From: UBA12088 sp964568345
Lineage (GTDB): Bacteria; Patescibacteriota; Minisyncoccia; Phycocordibacterales; UBA12088
Assembly: GCA_964568345.1 (NCBI GenBank)
Contig: CAZMPG010000029.1
Location: 1 to 15,582, forward strand
Direction: 5' to 3'
Length of the DNA stretch: 15,582 bases
How positions within the stretch are numbered: position 1 is the first letter of the stretch; each line of letters begins with the position of its first letter. Positions 9,018 through 15,582 of the stretch are shown piece by piece. The translations under genes and the position numbers were made by a program. Below the pieces are notes generated by a model that searched no databases, was not told where the DNA came from, and saw only the letters and a program-made list of their open reading frames with translations.

Positions 9018-9400
9018 AGTTTGGTCAAGTCATATTGCGGTACGTATTTTTGCGCACCAACCACAGGAGCCACCCCGGCCTTCTCCTTAGGCAAGGGGCT
9101 CCCCCCTACCTAAGAACCATATTGAGAGTATGGCACAAGACTCATTACAATCCTTTACGAGCATTATGAAGCAAACGACCCAATGAGTGGGCACAGCTCC
9201 ATGAATGAGCCCACTGCGATGGTGCCTGGAGTGCTCCTGTCGAAGCTGCACACTCTCAAACGCCATAGTACCTTGGGGTATTTATGGAGGAGGTTGGGGA
9301 GTACGCCCCATTATGTGAGTAAGTATCGTGTACAAATCGTCCGCTAGGAGGTACTGTTGCTAGTGTAGATGATTATTAGGCATACGTAACTCTATGCTCC
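9018..9400. other. Noncoding stretch with hairpins
   Basis: No supportable gene. CTTAGG (9086-9091) pairs with CCTAAG (9109-9114) around an inner AGGGG/CCCC pairing, a terminator-like stem. AGTGGGC (9186-9192) pairs with GCCCACT (9209-9215). On the minus strand, 8996-9090 reads as an open, protein-like stretch (…VGAQKYVPQYDLTKLRAED…) without an ATG; it may be a gene remnant. Base composition is lower in GC than the neighbouring genes. Confidence 0.4.
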
Positions 9401-9439
9401 TTGGCATGGGTTATGTGTAGTATTTTTTATCCTGTAAGT

Positions 9440-9667
9440 ATGGAAAAAGAGACCCTTGTCACCAAACACAAAGCCGTCGTGGCGTTCGTCGGAATAGCAC
9501 TCGTTGCTTTCGTTGCATATGTTATCTCGCAGAGGAATACTGATCTTGTTAGCGACAGTGTCGAGCAGGAGGTGTTTTGTACTAAGGAAGCTAAGGTGTG
9601 CCCTGACGGAACAACCGTTGGACGAGTTCCGCCATCGTGTGATTTCGCACCATGCCCCTCTGAGTAA
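9440..9667 (+). CDS. Small membrane-anchored Cys-rich protein
   Basis: A 75-residue protein of unknown function: a short charged N-terminus (MEKETLVTKHK), one hydrophobic segment AVVAFVGIALVAFVAYVI (about 12-29), then a small extracytoplasmic tail with four cysteines in the pattern C-T-x-E-A-K-x-C-P-D-G-T-x-V-G-R-x-x-P-x-C-x-F-A-x-C-P. The same pattern, from memory, recurs at the ends of many CPR and other bacterial exported proteins and probably forms a disulfide-bonded knot. The ATG at 9440 is preferred for the membrane topology; ATG 9413 and TTG 9401 are in-frame alternatives. A strong terminator follows 6 bases after the stop. TTGGCA (9401-9406) with an 18-base gap to TTTTAT (9425-9430) is a weak promoter candidate that would give an almost leaderless message. 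Confidence 0.75.
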   Translation: MEKETLVTKHKAVVAFVGIALVAFVAYVISQRNTDLVSDSVEQEVFCTKEAKVCPDGTTVGRVPPSCDFAPCPSE

Positions 9668-9673
9668 CTGTCC

Positions 9674-9712
9674 AAACAAAACCCCTCGGCTTATGGCTGA
9701 GGGGTTTTGTTT
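9674..9712. terminator. Strong bidirectional rho-independent terminator
   Basis: A perfect 14-bp stem, AAACAAAACCCCTC (9674-9687) with GAGGGGTTTTGTTT (9699-9712). Both strands end in a TTTTGTTT tract, so it serves the small plus-strand gene and, on the other strand, the cohesin-like operon that stops at 9844. The 9713-9843 stretch between has no other feature. Confidence 0.92.
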
Positions 9713-9843
9713 ATTATGGTCACTCAAGCATCAGTAGACCTCTTATCCAACCCTCTTACACGCACCTCTCTGTCTCCACACAATAGTATCAACGATACCG
9801 CCAGAAGTAGTGGATTCGTTTTGTGCGTACTGTAACCGCTCGC

Positions 9844-11763
9844 CTACCCGCCTCGTCGCGGCGATAGGTGGATAGCGCCGGGGGCTGGGGAGAGGGGGGC
9901 GGAGGGAGCGGCACCCTGCTCACGCACTGCGTCGGTAACAGCAAGGTGCCGACGACGTGGCTCACCCTCACGAGCTGCTGGCGCCACGGGCTGCTCCCGC
10001 ACCTCCTGCGGCACCGTCTCGATGTCCTCGATCTCCGCCTCAATGTGCGCCTCGATGTGGTCGAGTCGCTTCGAGAGGTCCACAAATATGCGCATCTCCT
10101 CTTTCGTGAGCTCGCGGTCCTGCTGCGCACGCTCGAGCATACCAATCTGCTTCACGATCTCCGCGCGGAGGTTTTCAAACTCTCCCCGCACGGCCCCGTA
10201 CGCTTCCGCAGTCTCTCGCCTGACCCGCCCGCGGTAACCGCGCACCCACGTGTACCCAAGCCACACAGCGAGGGCGAGAAGCGCAATGAGGGCAAGGAGT
10301 GGCACGATGACCGAGAGGTACGTCACCGCGAGGGAGCCAAAGAGCATGATGAACGGCTGCGACACGGTGACCGAACGCTTGATGGAGAGCGGACTCGTCG
10401 CACCTCGACTGTCGGTAACCGAGAACCATACGGTGTACGTGCCCGCACGTGCGCCGTCGGAGACGTTCGCCACGAATGCGCCGCCTGCGTCACTCACGAC
10501 CTGCGTCTCGACCGCCTGGCCGTTGTTGAACGCGGTAAACACCGTCACGTGGGCATCCGGGTACGTCGTGCCATGCACGGTGATCGTGTCCCCCGCAAGG
10601 AGCCGATCGGGAATATCGGTGAGGATGGGCGACTCGAGCGAGGCGACCGAAAAGGAGAGCTCAGTCGAGGTACTGTTCCCTGCTTGGTCGTACGCCCACA
10701 CGGTGAGGGTGTGATCGCCGGGGGCAAGGTCGTTTGGCTCATACCGCCCACTCTCCGGCCGCTCCCACGCGGTCTGCGGACCGCTATCGAGCGCGACGTC
10801 GTACCGCGCGACGCCCGAGAGCGCATCGCTCGCATCTACCGCGAAAGCGACCCGCGGATCGGTGGTGTCCTCGCGCGATGCCTCCTTGAGTGCAAGCGCT
10901 GGTGGGGAGAGATCTACCTTGAGGGGGAAGCGCGTCACGCCGCCCCACGTGTCGCCGACCTTGAACTGGAGGAGGAAGTAGCTCGTGCCCTCAGCGAGAG
11001 TGGGGGTCGTGACCGAGCTCACCGGCACCTCGTAGACGGTGGTCGGATTCCCCGCGGCATCGCGCGAGACGTCGGACCGCTGTGCGACTGCCTGCTCCGG
11101 GAGCGACCAAGTGAGCTTCACCGACGTCGTCGCAAACCATTCGCCGGTCGGCACGGGGATGGGGGTAACCTCGACACCCTGCCCCGCTCCAACACCGGCG
11201 ACTGCAGCGATACCGGGCACGACGTCCTTCGGCACGAGCGTGTACGTCGCCGACTGGAGCGGTGCGGCGAGGATGTTCGAAACAACGTCACCAACCGATG
11301 CGACGAGCGGCACCGCCGACCCCTGGGCAAACCACACCTGCGTCGCAACGTTCCGAAGCGGGCGAAACGTGAGCGTTGCGACGAGGCCACCCTCCCCCGC
11401 GAAGGGTCCACGATTCTTCGAGACGACGCCCTGGATCCGTACGCGGCCGTACCCGGCATCCTTGTCCTCAATGAGGGAGCTGAAGACCGAGCCATCGGTT
11501 GCGTAGGAGACGAATACAAGGTCGGTGGGTTCGTACCCAATCGTCACATCGGCGCTCCCCACCGACCGATCCCCCGCGTCGAGGAGGATGCGCACGGAGA
11601 ATTCCTCTCCGATGGGAAACACACCGGTGCGCGGGTCGAGCAAGAGCGCGGCGTCGGCAGCGAGTACTCCCCTGGGAAGAAAGGCGCACCCGGCGAGTAC
11701 GCCCATGCTGCCGATGAGCAGGGTGCGCATGCTATACCGCACTACTTGGCTGATGATCGTCAT
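9844..11763 (-). CDS. Cohesin-like, multi-Ig membrane protein with cytoplasmic coiled coil
   Basis: A 639-residue predicted surface protein. In order: signal peptide (about 1-36, ending VLA-AD), a cohesin-like beta-sandwich (about 38-177, with VGSADVTIGYEPTDLVFVS, the strand-Y-x-P-x-x-L pattern of cohesins), a beta-rich domain (about 205-290), an Ig-like domain (about 290-375, VWAYDQAGNST), a second Ig-like domain (about 378-468), a membrane segment (about 472-503), then a charged coiled coil (about 512-585) and a Pro/Ala-rich tail, both predicted inside the cell. LAGC at 23-26 could be a lipobox but the A-x-A type site further on fits as well. The ATG overlaps the stop of the upstream cohesin-like gene (ATGA), with AGGGGG 7 bases before it, so the two are translationally coupled. 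No enzyme domain is seen. Exact function is unknown; a role as anchor for a dockerin protein is inferred. Confidence 0.85.
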   Translation of the reverse strand: MTIISQVVRYSMRTLLIGSMGVLAGCAFLPRGVLAADAALLLDPRTGVFPIGEEFSVRILLDAGDRSVGSADVTIGYEPTDLVFVSYATDGSVFSSLIEDKDAGYGRVRIQGVVSKNRGPFAGEGGLVATLTFRPLRNVATQVWFAQGSAVPLVASVGDVVSNILAAPLQSATYTLVPKDVVPGIAAVAGVGAGQGVEVTPIPVPTGEWFATTSVKLTWSLPEQAVAQRSDVSRDAAGNPTTVYEVPVSSVTTPTLAEGTSYFLLQFKVGDTWGGVTRFPLKVDLSPPALALKEASREDTTDPRVAFAVDASDALSGVARYDVALDSGPQTAWERPESGRYEPNDLAPGDHTLTVWAYDQAGNSTSTELSFSVASLESPILTDIPDRLLAGDTITVHGTTYPDAHVTVFTAFNNGQAVETQVVSDAGGAFVANVSDGARAGTYTVWFSVTDSRGATSPLSIKRSVTVSQPFIMLFGSLAVTYLSVIVPLLALIALLALAVWLGYTWVRGYRGRVRRETAEAYGAVRGEFENLRAEIVKQIGMLERAQQDRELTKEEMRIFVDLSKRLDHIEAHIEAEIEDIETVPQEVREQPVAPAAREGEPRRRHLAVTDAVREQGAAPSAPLSPAPGAIHLSPRRGG

Positions 11764-12761
11764 ACGGTTTCCCCCTGGCGCTCACGGCGCCGGCGGTGGT
11801 GCACAAACAGGGCAGCACTCCCGAGGATGAAGACGAGCACGGCGATCGGCACGTAGAGCGACGGGTGAGAAAGCTCGGCGAGCGGGGACATGGGCGGGGT
11901 GTATTCAACAGTGCGATCGTTGCCCCGCTTGTCGAGCGCGCGCACGAGGATCTTCGAGTGGAGCTTCTGGTCGCGGAGCACGTACGGACTCGTCGCACGC
12001 ACCCAGTGCGCCTCGTGGGGTACCCACGTAAGAAAGCCAAACCGGTCGGGGTCGGTCTCGAGGACTTCGTAGTGGTCTACGCCACTCTGCTTGTCAACCG
12101 TCATAAACGCGATGTAGTGCTGGTTGCTCCCCTCAGACGGCCCGCGGACAAGCGTGATGTCGAAGAGCTCCGGCGCGATGGTGTCCGCCTGCACATCACT
12201 AAGCCAGGGATTTGCCGGCGTACCCGTGCTCGCAACAAGGGTGAGGTCAACCCCCCGCACGGAAAGCGGCACGGGGAGCCCCGAGCCGTCGTGGCGAAGC
12301 ACGACCGCGCCCGGCTCAATGACCATGCTCGTTGAAGCTGGTGCGACATCGAGTGCTGGCGAGGCGCTTGCGACGACGAGCCGCGCGATAATGTTCGTCT
12401 GCCCCGGGTCGCCCTCGATGCGCCCGCAGTACCCGCCCGGCATGCCGCCCTCTAGGGCGATACTCCCCTTCTCCCGTCCACTCTCCTCGCGCTCGATGGT
12501 CGGCGGCACGGTCCAGAGCGTCACGATGGATTCACCGAGAGCTATGTCATGGACCGAAAGCTTTGCCGGGTCGTACGCGATACGGAGCGATACTGTGTTC
12601 ACGCACTCTCCCTGGGTATCGAGGCGCACTGGCACATAGAACGTGTCACGGATGCCGTGCTCGGGGTCGGTGTCGAGGGAAAGCTGCGCGGCGCGGAGAG
12701 AGCTCGGAATGAGTGCACACACAGCTCCTATAAGCACATAGAACAGGCGACAGCGCTGCAT
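11760..12761 (-). CDS. Cohesin-like membrane-anchored surface protein
   Basis: A 333-residue protein: signal peptide (1-24, LFYVLIGAVCALIPSSLRA), a cohesin-like domain (about 25-177) with FYVPVRLDT, the diagnostic VSLRIAYDPAKLSVHDI and a later IIARLVV strand, a second beta-rich domain (about 190-290, ending VRALDKRGNDRTVEY), one membrane helix (about 302-321, VPIAVLVFILGSAALFV) and a short basic tail HHRRRR that should stay inside. The cohesin fold normally binds dockerin modules. Here the family match is from the strand pattern, not from strong identity. The ATG at 12761 is chosen since it begins the signal peptide and lies 6 bases past a good -10 box; 25 more codons are open upstream but would include the promoter. 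First gene of the pair with the larger cohesin-like protein. Confidence 0.83.
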   Translation of the reverse strand: MQRCRLFYVLIGAVCALIPSSLRAAQLSLDTDPEHGIRDTFYVPVRLDTQGECVNTVSLRIAYDPAKLSVHDIALGESIVTLWTVPPTIEREESGREKGSIALEGGMPGGYCGRIEGDPGQTNIIARLVVASASPALDVAPASTSMVIEPGAVVLRHDGSGLPVPLSVRGVDLTLVASTGTPANPWLSDVQADTIAPELFDITLVRGPSEGSNQHYIAFMTVDKQSGVDHYEVLETDPDRFGFLTWVPHEAHWVRATSPYVLRDQKLHSKILVRALDKRGNDRTVEYTPPMSPLAELSHPSLYVPIAVLVFILGSAALFVHHRRRRERQGETV

Positions 12762-12767
12762 GGTGCT

Positions 12768-12797
12768 AGTATAGCAGGCGGGGATACGGGGAAACAA
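12768..12797 (-). promoter_or_regulatory. Promoter of the cohesin-like operon, probably leaderless
   Basis: On the minus strand TTGTTT (12797-12792), 18 bases, then TATACT (12773-12768) with an upstream TG making an extended -10. Only 6 bases separate the -10 box from the ATG at 12761, so the predicted transcript starts at the start codon itself. Confidence 0.6.
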
Positions 12798-12829
12798 TGC
12801 ATGTGTGTGGTAAAGAGCCATGGATGTAC

Positions 12830-13064
12830 TGCTCACACCCTCCGCGCGCTGTCACTGCGAGCCCTCAGACCTTCAGCCGCGAGCAGAGGTGGCGGGAAGC
12901 AGTCCATTGAATCTGAGCGACATTTCGGTACCATAACGAACACGATCCTGGATTGCTTCGCCCCGCCTATGGCGGGGTGCTCCCCGCCATAGGCGTCGCA
13001 ATGACACCGACATCGGGCTGTGGAGAGTGTGAGCAATTACTCCTTCGTCTATTGTTCCGCCGTG
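12830..13064 (+). repeat. MITE-like palindromic repeat, copy 2
   Basis: About 235 bases related to copy 1 along its whole length, same orientation, with ends TGCTCACACCCTCC (12830-12843) and GGAGAGTGTGAGCA (13022-13035). It differs mainly by a perfect 14-bp stem with 4-base loop at 12964-12995, where copy 1 has unrelated sequence. It fills the gap between the dockerin gene and the cohesin-like operon and its hairpin may end dockerin transcription. No transposase is present. Confidence 0.9.
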
Positions 13065-13072
13065 CTTTTTCA

Positions 13073-14245
13073 TTACCCCGTCCACTGGTACAGCATGATG
13101 GAGAAATCGGGGAGCGAGACAGCGCCGTCGGCGTTGATGTCGCCGATGCCGCCCGCCGCGTTCCAATGGAAGAGAAGGATCGAGAAGTCGGTAAGGTTCA
13201 CCTTGCCGTCGCCGTTGAGGTCGGCACTGCCGGACGTGGTTGGAGCGTTCGTGCCGACGTAGAAGCTCGTACTCTGGCTGTAGCCGCTCTTGAGCTCGGG
13301 GTTTGTGGTGTCAATGTAGTGTGCTTTCGCACTATGGAATGCCTCGGCGGAGAGCGGCGTGGTGTCGTACGCAATGGACCACGTACCGTTCCCTGCAGAG
13401 AGCGTCTCCTCGGGTTTCCGAAGGTCGTCAACAAACACGCGCACCTGCGAGGCGGGCGCAGCGCTGCCGACGAAGGAGACACTTCCGCCGGGGGCGACCT
13501 TGTCGGGCAATGCGGCGAGCGTCGGTGGAAGCATGATACCGGAGAGTGTCGTCATTGCGTTTTGAACAATCTGAAAGGTCGCGGCGTACGTGATGGACTT
13601 ACGGCTCGCACCGTCGAGCGCCCAGAAGCCGAGCGTCGCGATGCCGGGCGTGAGGTCGCTCAAGGTGAAGGAGAACGCTGCAGATCCATCTGCCTCGACG
13701 ACGCGCTCCACCGTGCCGTCGAGGAGTACGGTGACCGTCGCGCCCGGGTACGCACGCCCCGCTACCGTCACCTCCGTCGTGCCGGTGTACTCGATCTTGC
13801 CGTTTGTCACCGCGCCGGGTATTGCATTGTTGCCACTCCCCTTCCCCCCGCCACCGCCGCCAGAGGATCCCCCGCCCCCGCCGCCCTCGGTCACCGGGTC
13901 TTGCTCGTTCTGGCACGTCGGGTCGCAGAGGTCGCCCGCGGTATTGTTGCTGTCGTCACACTCCTCGCCGTAGAGCGTCTCGATGATGCCATCGCCACAG
14001 TAAGGCCCGTACGCGCGGCAGAGCGGATTGCAGTTCCTTGTCGCTATCGAGTCTCCGTATGCACCGGTGTTGGTGCCATCATCGCAAAACTCTGACCCAG
14101 ACACAAGACCGTCACCGCAGACGGTGAGCGATACGGTTGTCGTTGCCGCGTACGGATCGGCAAACACAGGGGCCCACCACGCCATAACAACGATGCCGGC
14201 GAGCATCGGGAGGTACTCACCGAGACGCTGAAAATGCCACGCCAT
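13073..14245 (-). CDS. Secreted dockerin protein with Cys-rich DUF4215-like repeats and Ig-like domains
   Basis: A 390-residue exported protein. In order: signal peptide (1-29, ending PVFA-DP); two Cys-rich repeats (about 43-112) of the CGDG…GEECDD type found in DUF4215/myxococcal Cys-rich repeats; a Gly/Ser linker (about 120-138); an Ig-like domain (about 145-225, VAGRAYPGATVTVLLDG); a second beta domain (about 240-330); and a C-terminal dockerin (340-389). The dockerin has two EF-hand-like calcium loops, DLNGDGKVNLTD (342-353) and DINADGAVSLPD (369-380), each with D/N/D at positions 1, 3 and 5, N or S at 9 and D at 12, followed by near-identical helices DFSILLFHW and DFSIMLYQW. No membrane anchor follows, so attachment should depend on a cohesin. 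The ATG lies 1 base after the upstream gene's stop. No catalytic domain is seen. Confidence 0.9.
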   Translation of the reverse strand: MAWHFQRLGEYLPMLAGIVVMAWWAPVFADPYAATTTVSLTVCGDGLVSGSEFCDDGTNTGAYGDSIATRNCNPLCRAYGPYCGDGIIETLYGEECDDSNNTAGDLCDPTCQNEQDPVTEGGGGGGSSGGGGGGKGSGNNAIPGAVTNGKIEYTGTTEVTVAGRAYPGATVTVLLDGTVERVVEADGSAAFSFTLSDLTPGIATLGFWALDGASRKSITYAATFQIVQNAMTTLSGIMLPPTLAALPDKVAPGGSVSFVGSAAPASQVRVFVDDLRKPEETLSAGNGTWSIAYDTTPLSAEAFHSAKAHYIDTTNPELKSGYSQSTSFYVGTNAPTTSGSADLNGDGKVNLTDFSILLFHWNAAGGIGDINADGAVSLPDFSIMLYQWTG

Positions 14246-14246
14246 A

Positions 14247-15311
14247 CTACCCGCGCCGTTTTAGGTCGACGACGCCACCACGCCCAGGTTGCCGCAATGC
14301 CTGCTCTCCCGTGGAAGAATCGCCACCTCCCGGCGGGTCCCGGTGCCGTGCCTCGTGCCGCGCACGTCGCTGTGCATGGCGGCGGTTCCTGCGGCGGAGG
14401 TGGAGCACGAACACCGCGGCGAGGAGGAGGAGCAGGATGAGGGCGAGGGGTAGCGCGAGCGAGAGCTGGTCGCCGAGCGAGAGGCCCTCGAGCCCATACC
14501 CCGCGTACGCGGCAAGCGTCCCCCGCGGGAGCACCGAGAGGGTGAGCTCGCCAGAGCGCTTCACGACATCGTCGTACTGGTAGATGGTGTACCGCACGAG
14601 GTACGCGCCAGGCGGCAGTCTCGTCGGGAGGTATGCCACGACCTCCCGCGTCTCAAAGGGGAGGACCGGCTCGATGGTGTTCGTGTTCTGGGTGGTTTCG
14701 AGGACGACGCTGCCCCGCTTGTCGTAGAGCTCGAGCTTGACCCGCGAGGGGGCGGTCGGCGCATTGCCCGTATTCGCGATACCCATCGTGAAGGTGATCT
14801 TGCCAGGAAACTCGAGCCACGCGATGCGTCGCGGCTCCTCGACCTCACTCACCGCCACGCGCTTCACCTCGAAATCGCGGATCTGGTCCACGACACGGAG
14901 GTCTACGTCGAGCTGCGCGCCGAGCGCTATGGAGACGCCGCTCGTGGGGTCGGGCGAGAGCGTGCGTATCCTGATGTTTCCCTTGTACTGCTTGTACTCG
15001 GTCTCTTGAGGCACGCGGACGGTGACCCGGATGGGTACCTGCTTCTCACCCTTGGGGAGGAGAAATTCATTCCCCCGATCTACGGTGATCCACGAGTCAA
15101 TACCGGGAACGTTCACGGTGACCTCCGCCTTGAGGTCTTCGACCGGGTCACCCCGTACGAGGACTATTTCCTGGGTATACGTTGAGCCGAGGGTAAGCTT
15201 GTCGTTGCGGACATACGGTGGTGTGATACCAAAACCGGCTAATGCCGTATGGGCACCGAAAAGCGCCGTACACGCTGCGACGATGAGTAGCCGTACAGGG
15301 GCTCGATGCAT
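14247..15311 (-). CDS. Membrane-anchored Ig-fold surface protein, DUF916-like
   Basis: A 354-residue predicted surface protein: signal peptide (1-25, LLIVAACTALFGAHTALA), a beta-sandwich (about 26-140) beginning GFGITPPYVRNDKLTLGSTY and containing VPGIDSWITVD, a second Ig-like domain (about 150-262, with FTMGIANTGNAPTAPSRVKLELYD), one membrane helix (about 282-304) and a strongly basic cytoplasmic tail of about 50 residues rich in Arg and His. The overall plan resembles DUF916/WxL-associated surface proteins, but I cannot confirm the family. The ATG at 15311 begins the signal peptide; an in-frame ATG at 15368 would add 19 residues and overlaps a -10 box. It is directly followed by the dockerin gene, so the two are co-transcribed and probably act at the same surface site. 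Confidence 0.85.
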   Translation of the reverse strand: MHRAPVRLLIVAACTALFGAHTALAGFGITPPYVRNDKLTLGSTYTQEIVLVRGDPVEDLKAEVTVNVPGIDSWITVDRGNEFLLPKGEKQVPIRVTVRVPQETEYKQYKGNIRIRTLSPDPTSGVSIALGAQLDVDLRVVDQIRDFEVKRVAVSEVEEPRRIAWLEFPGKITFTMGIANTGNAPTAPSRVKLELYDKRGSVVLETTQNTNTIEPVLPFETREVVAYLPTRLPPGAYLVRYTIYQYDDVVKRSGELTLSVLPRGTLAAYAGYGLEGLSLGDQLSLALPLALILLLLLAAVFVLHLRRRNRRHAQRRARHEARHRDPPGGGDSSTGEQALRQPGRGGVVDLKRRG

Positions 15312-15582
15312 ATATATAGTAGTGCTGTGGTGCGCTCGTGTGTGGCGTATGACACACGTCACGGTCATTGTACCGCTAAAGGGGAGTCACGTCACACACC
15401 CTCCTGTAGACAACCGGTATGGTGGTGTGTGCCAAGTAGCTAGGTAGCTCCTCGGCTGCCCCCTCACCCCCCTGCGTAAGGGGGAGGAGCGACGACTCCA
15501 TCTCCTTGTCAAGGAGATGACTGGTAACTGCTCACACCTTCCGCACGCTGTCATATAAAGGAACTACCCACACCATGAGGTA
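15312..15582. other. Upstream region with possible promoter and hairpins
   Basis: On the minus strand GTGACG (15395-15390), 17 bases, TACAAT (15372-15367) make a possible promoter, with a leader of about 50 nt before the ATG at 15311. Further right are two stems: GCTCCT..CCCCC (15447-15472) with GGGGG-AGGAGC (15480-15490), and CATCTCCTT (15499-15507) with AAGGAGATG (15511-15519). No gene is seen. Confidence 0.45.
15529..15553 (+). repeat. Fragment of the MITE-like repeat, copy 3
   Basis: The 25 bases match the left end of copies 1 and 2 (TGCTCACACCTTCCGCACGC then TGTCA) with few differences, then diverge. It has the same orientation as the other copies and lies just upstream of the dockerin operon. 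Confidence 0.75.

Noticed and set aside
8690..9094. N-terminal extension of the amidohydrolase through the repeat
   Set aside because: It starts at a TTG inside a hairpin and crosses a repeat that also occurs elsewhere. The RBS-supported ATG at 8689 starts exactly at the family's N-terminus.
11686..11697. Lipobox LAGC in the large cohesin-like protein
   Set aside because: It could be chance within the hydrophobic core. A normal signal-peptidase site follows (VLA-AD) and the protein already has a membrane helix, so lipidation is not called.
9868..11856. Plus-strand ORF of 662 codons opposite the large cohesin-like gene
   Set aside because: Arg/Asp/His-rich shadow translation. The minus strand has signal peptide, Ig-like domains and membrane helix, so it is the coding strand.
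12953..14095. Plus-strand ORF of 380 codons opposite the dockerin gene
   Set aside because: It begins inside the repeat and mirrors the dockerin gene. No domain is visible.

Overview
The window reads as a piece of a fairly GC-rich genome from the Patescibacteria/CPR, most likely a Parcubacteria-type lineage. The reasons are an IF-2 of only 501 residues that lacks the long N-terminal region, a short RbfA, tRNA genes without an encoded CCA end, few Shine-Dalgarno sequences with some promoters placed almost on the start codon, and a block of secreted or membrane-anchored Ig-like, cohesin-like and dockerin proteins. The lineage is inferred from these traits. No rRNA or other phylogenetic marker is present to prove it.

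Layout. (1) 1-3069: a tRNA-Leu(CAA) gene converges on a large minus-strand AAA+ disaggregase (ClpB type), with a 12-bp-stem hairpin between them. (2) 3070-4650: a long imperfect inverted repeat, then a NifS/IscS-like cysteine desulfurase on the minus strand. It diverges from infB through a compact promoter region in which the two genes appear to share one palindromic -35 box. (3) 4650-7020: a plus-strand translation block, infB-rbfA-tRNA-Cys(GCA)-tRNA-Leu(UAA), followed by a 53-bp perfect duplication of the 3' end of that tRNA-Leu. (4) 7030-9400: a minus-strand metal-dependent amidohydrolase of the YtcJ type, the only gene here with a clear AGGAG ribosome binding site. It is preceded by a MITE-like repeat and a noncoding stretch. 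(5) 9440-9712: a tiny membrane-anchored Cys-rich protein and a strong bidirectional terminator. (6) 9844-15311: four minus-strand exported proteins in two tight pairs. One pair is an Ig-fold membrane protein and a DUF4215-like/Ig-like/dockerin protein (1-nt gap). The other is a cohesin-like membrane protein and a larger cohesin-like, multi-Ig, membrane and cytoplasmic coiled-coil protein (ATGA overlap). A second copy of the MITE-like repeat separates the pairs, and a 25-bp piece of a third lies upstream.

How they may work together. Region 6 is the most interesting part. It encodes a secreted protein with a textbook two-repeat dockerin, two membrane-anchored proteins whose ectodomains begin with cohesin-like folds, and a further anchored Ig-type protein. 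The simplest model is a small cell-surface cohesin-dockerin assembly with no catalytic enzyme domain, used for surface display, adhesion or envelope organisation. The large cohesin-like protein continues through the membrane into a cytoplasmic coiled coil. The remaining genes (clpB, cysteine desulfurase, infB, rbfA, tRNAs) are housekeeping, with some unusual sequence details listed under findings.
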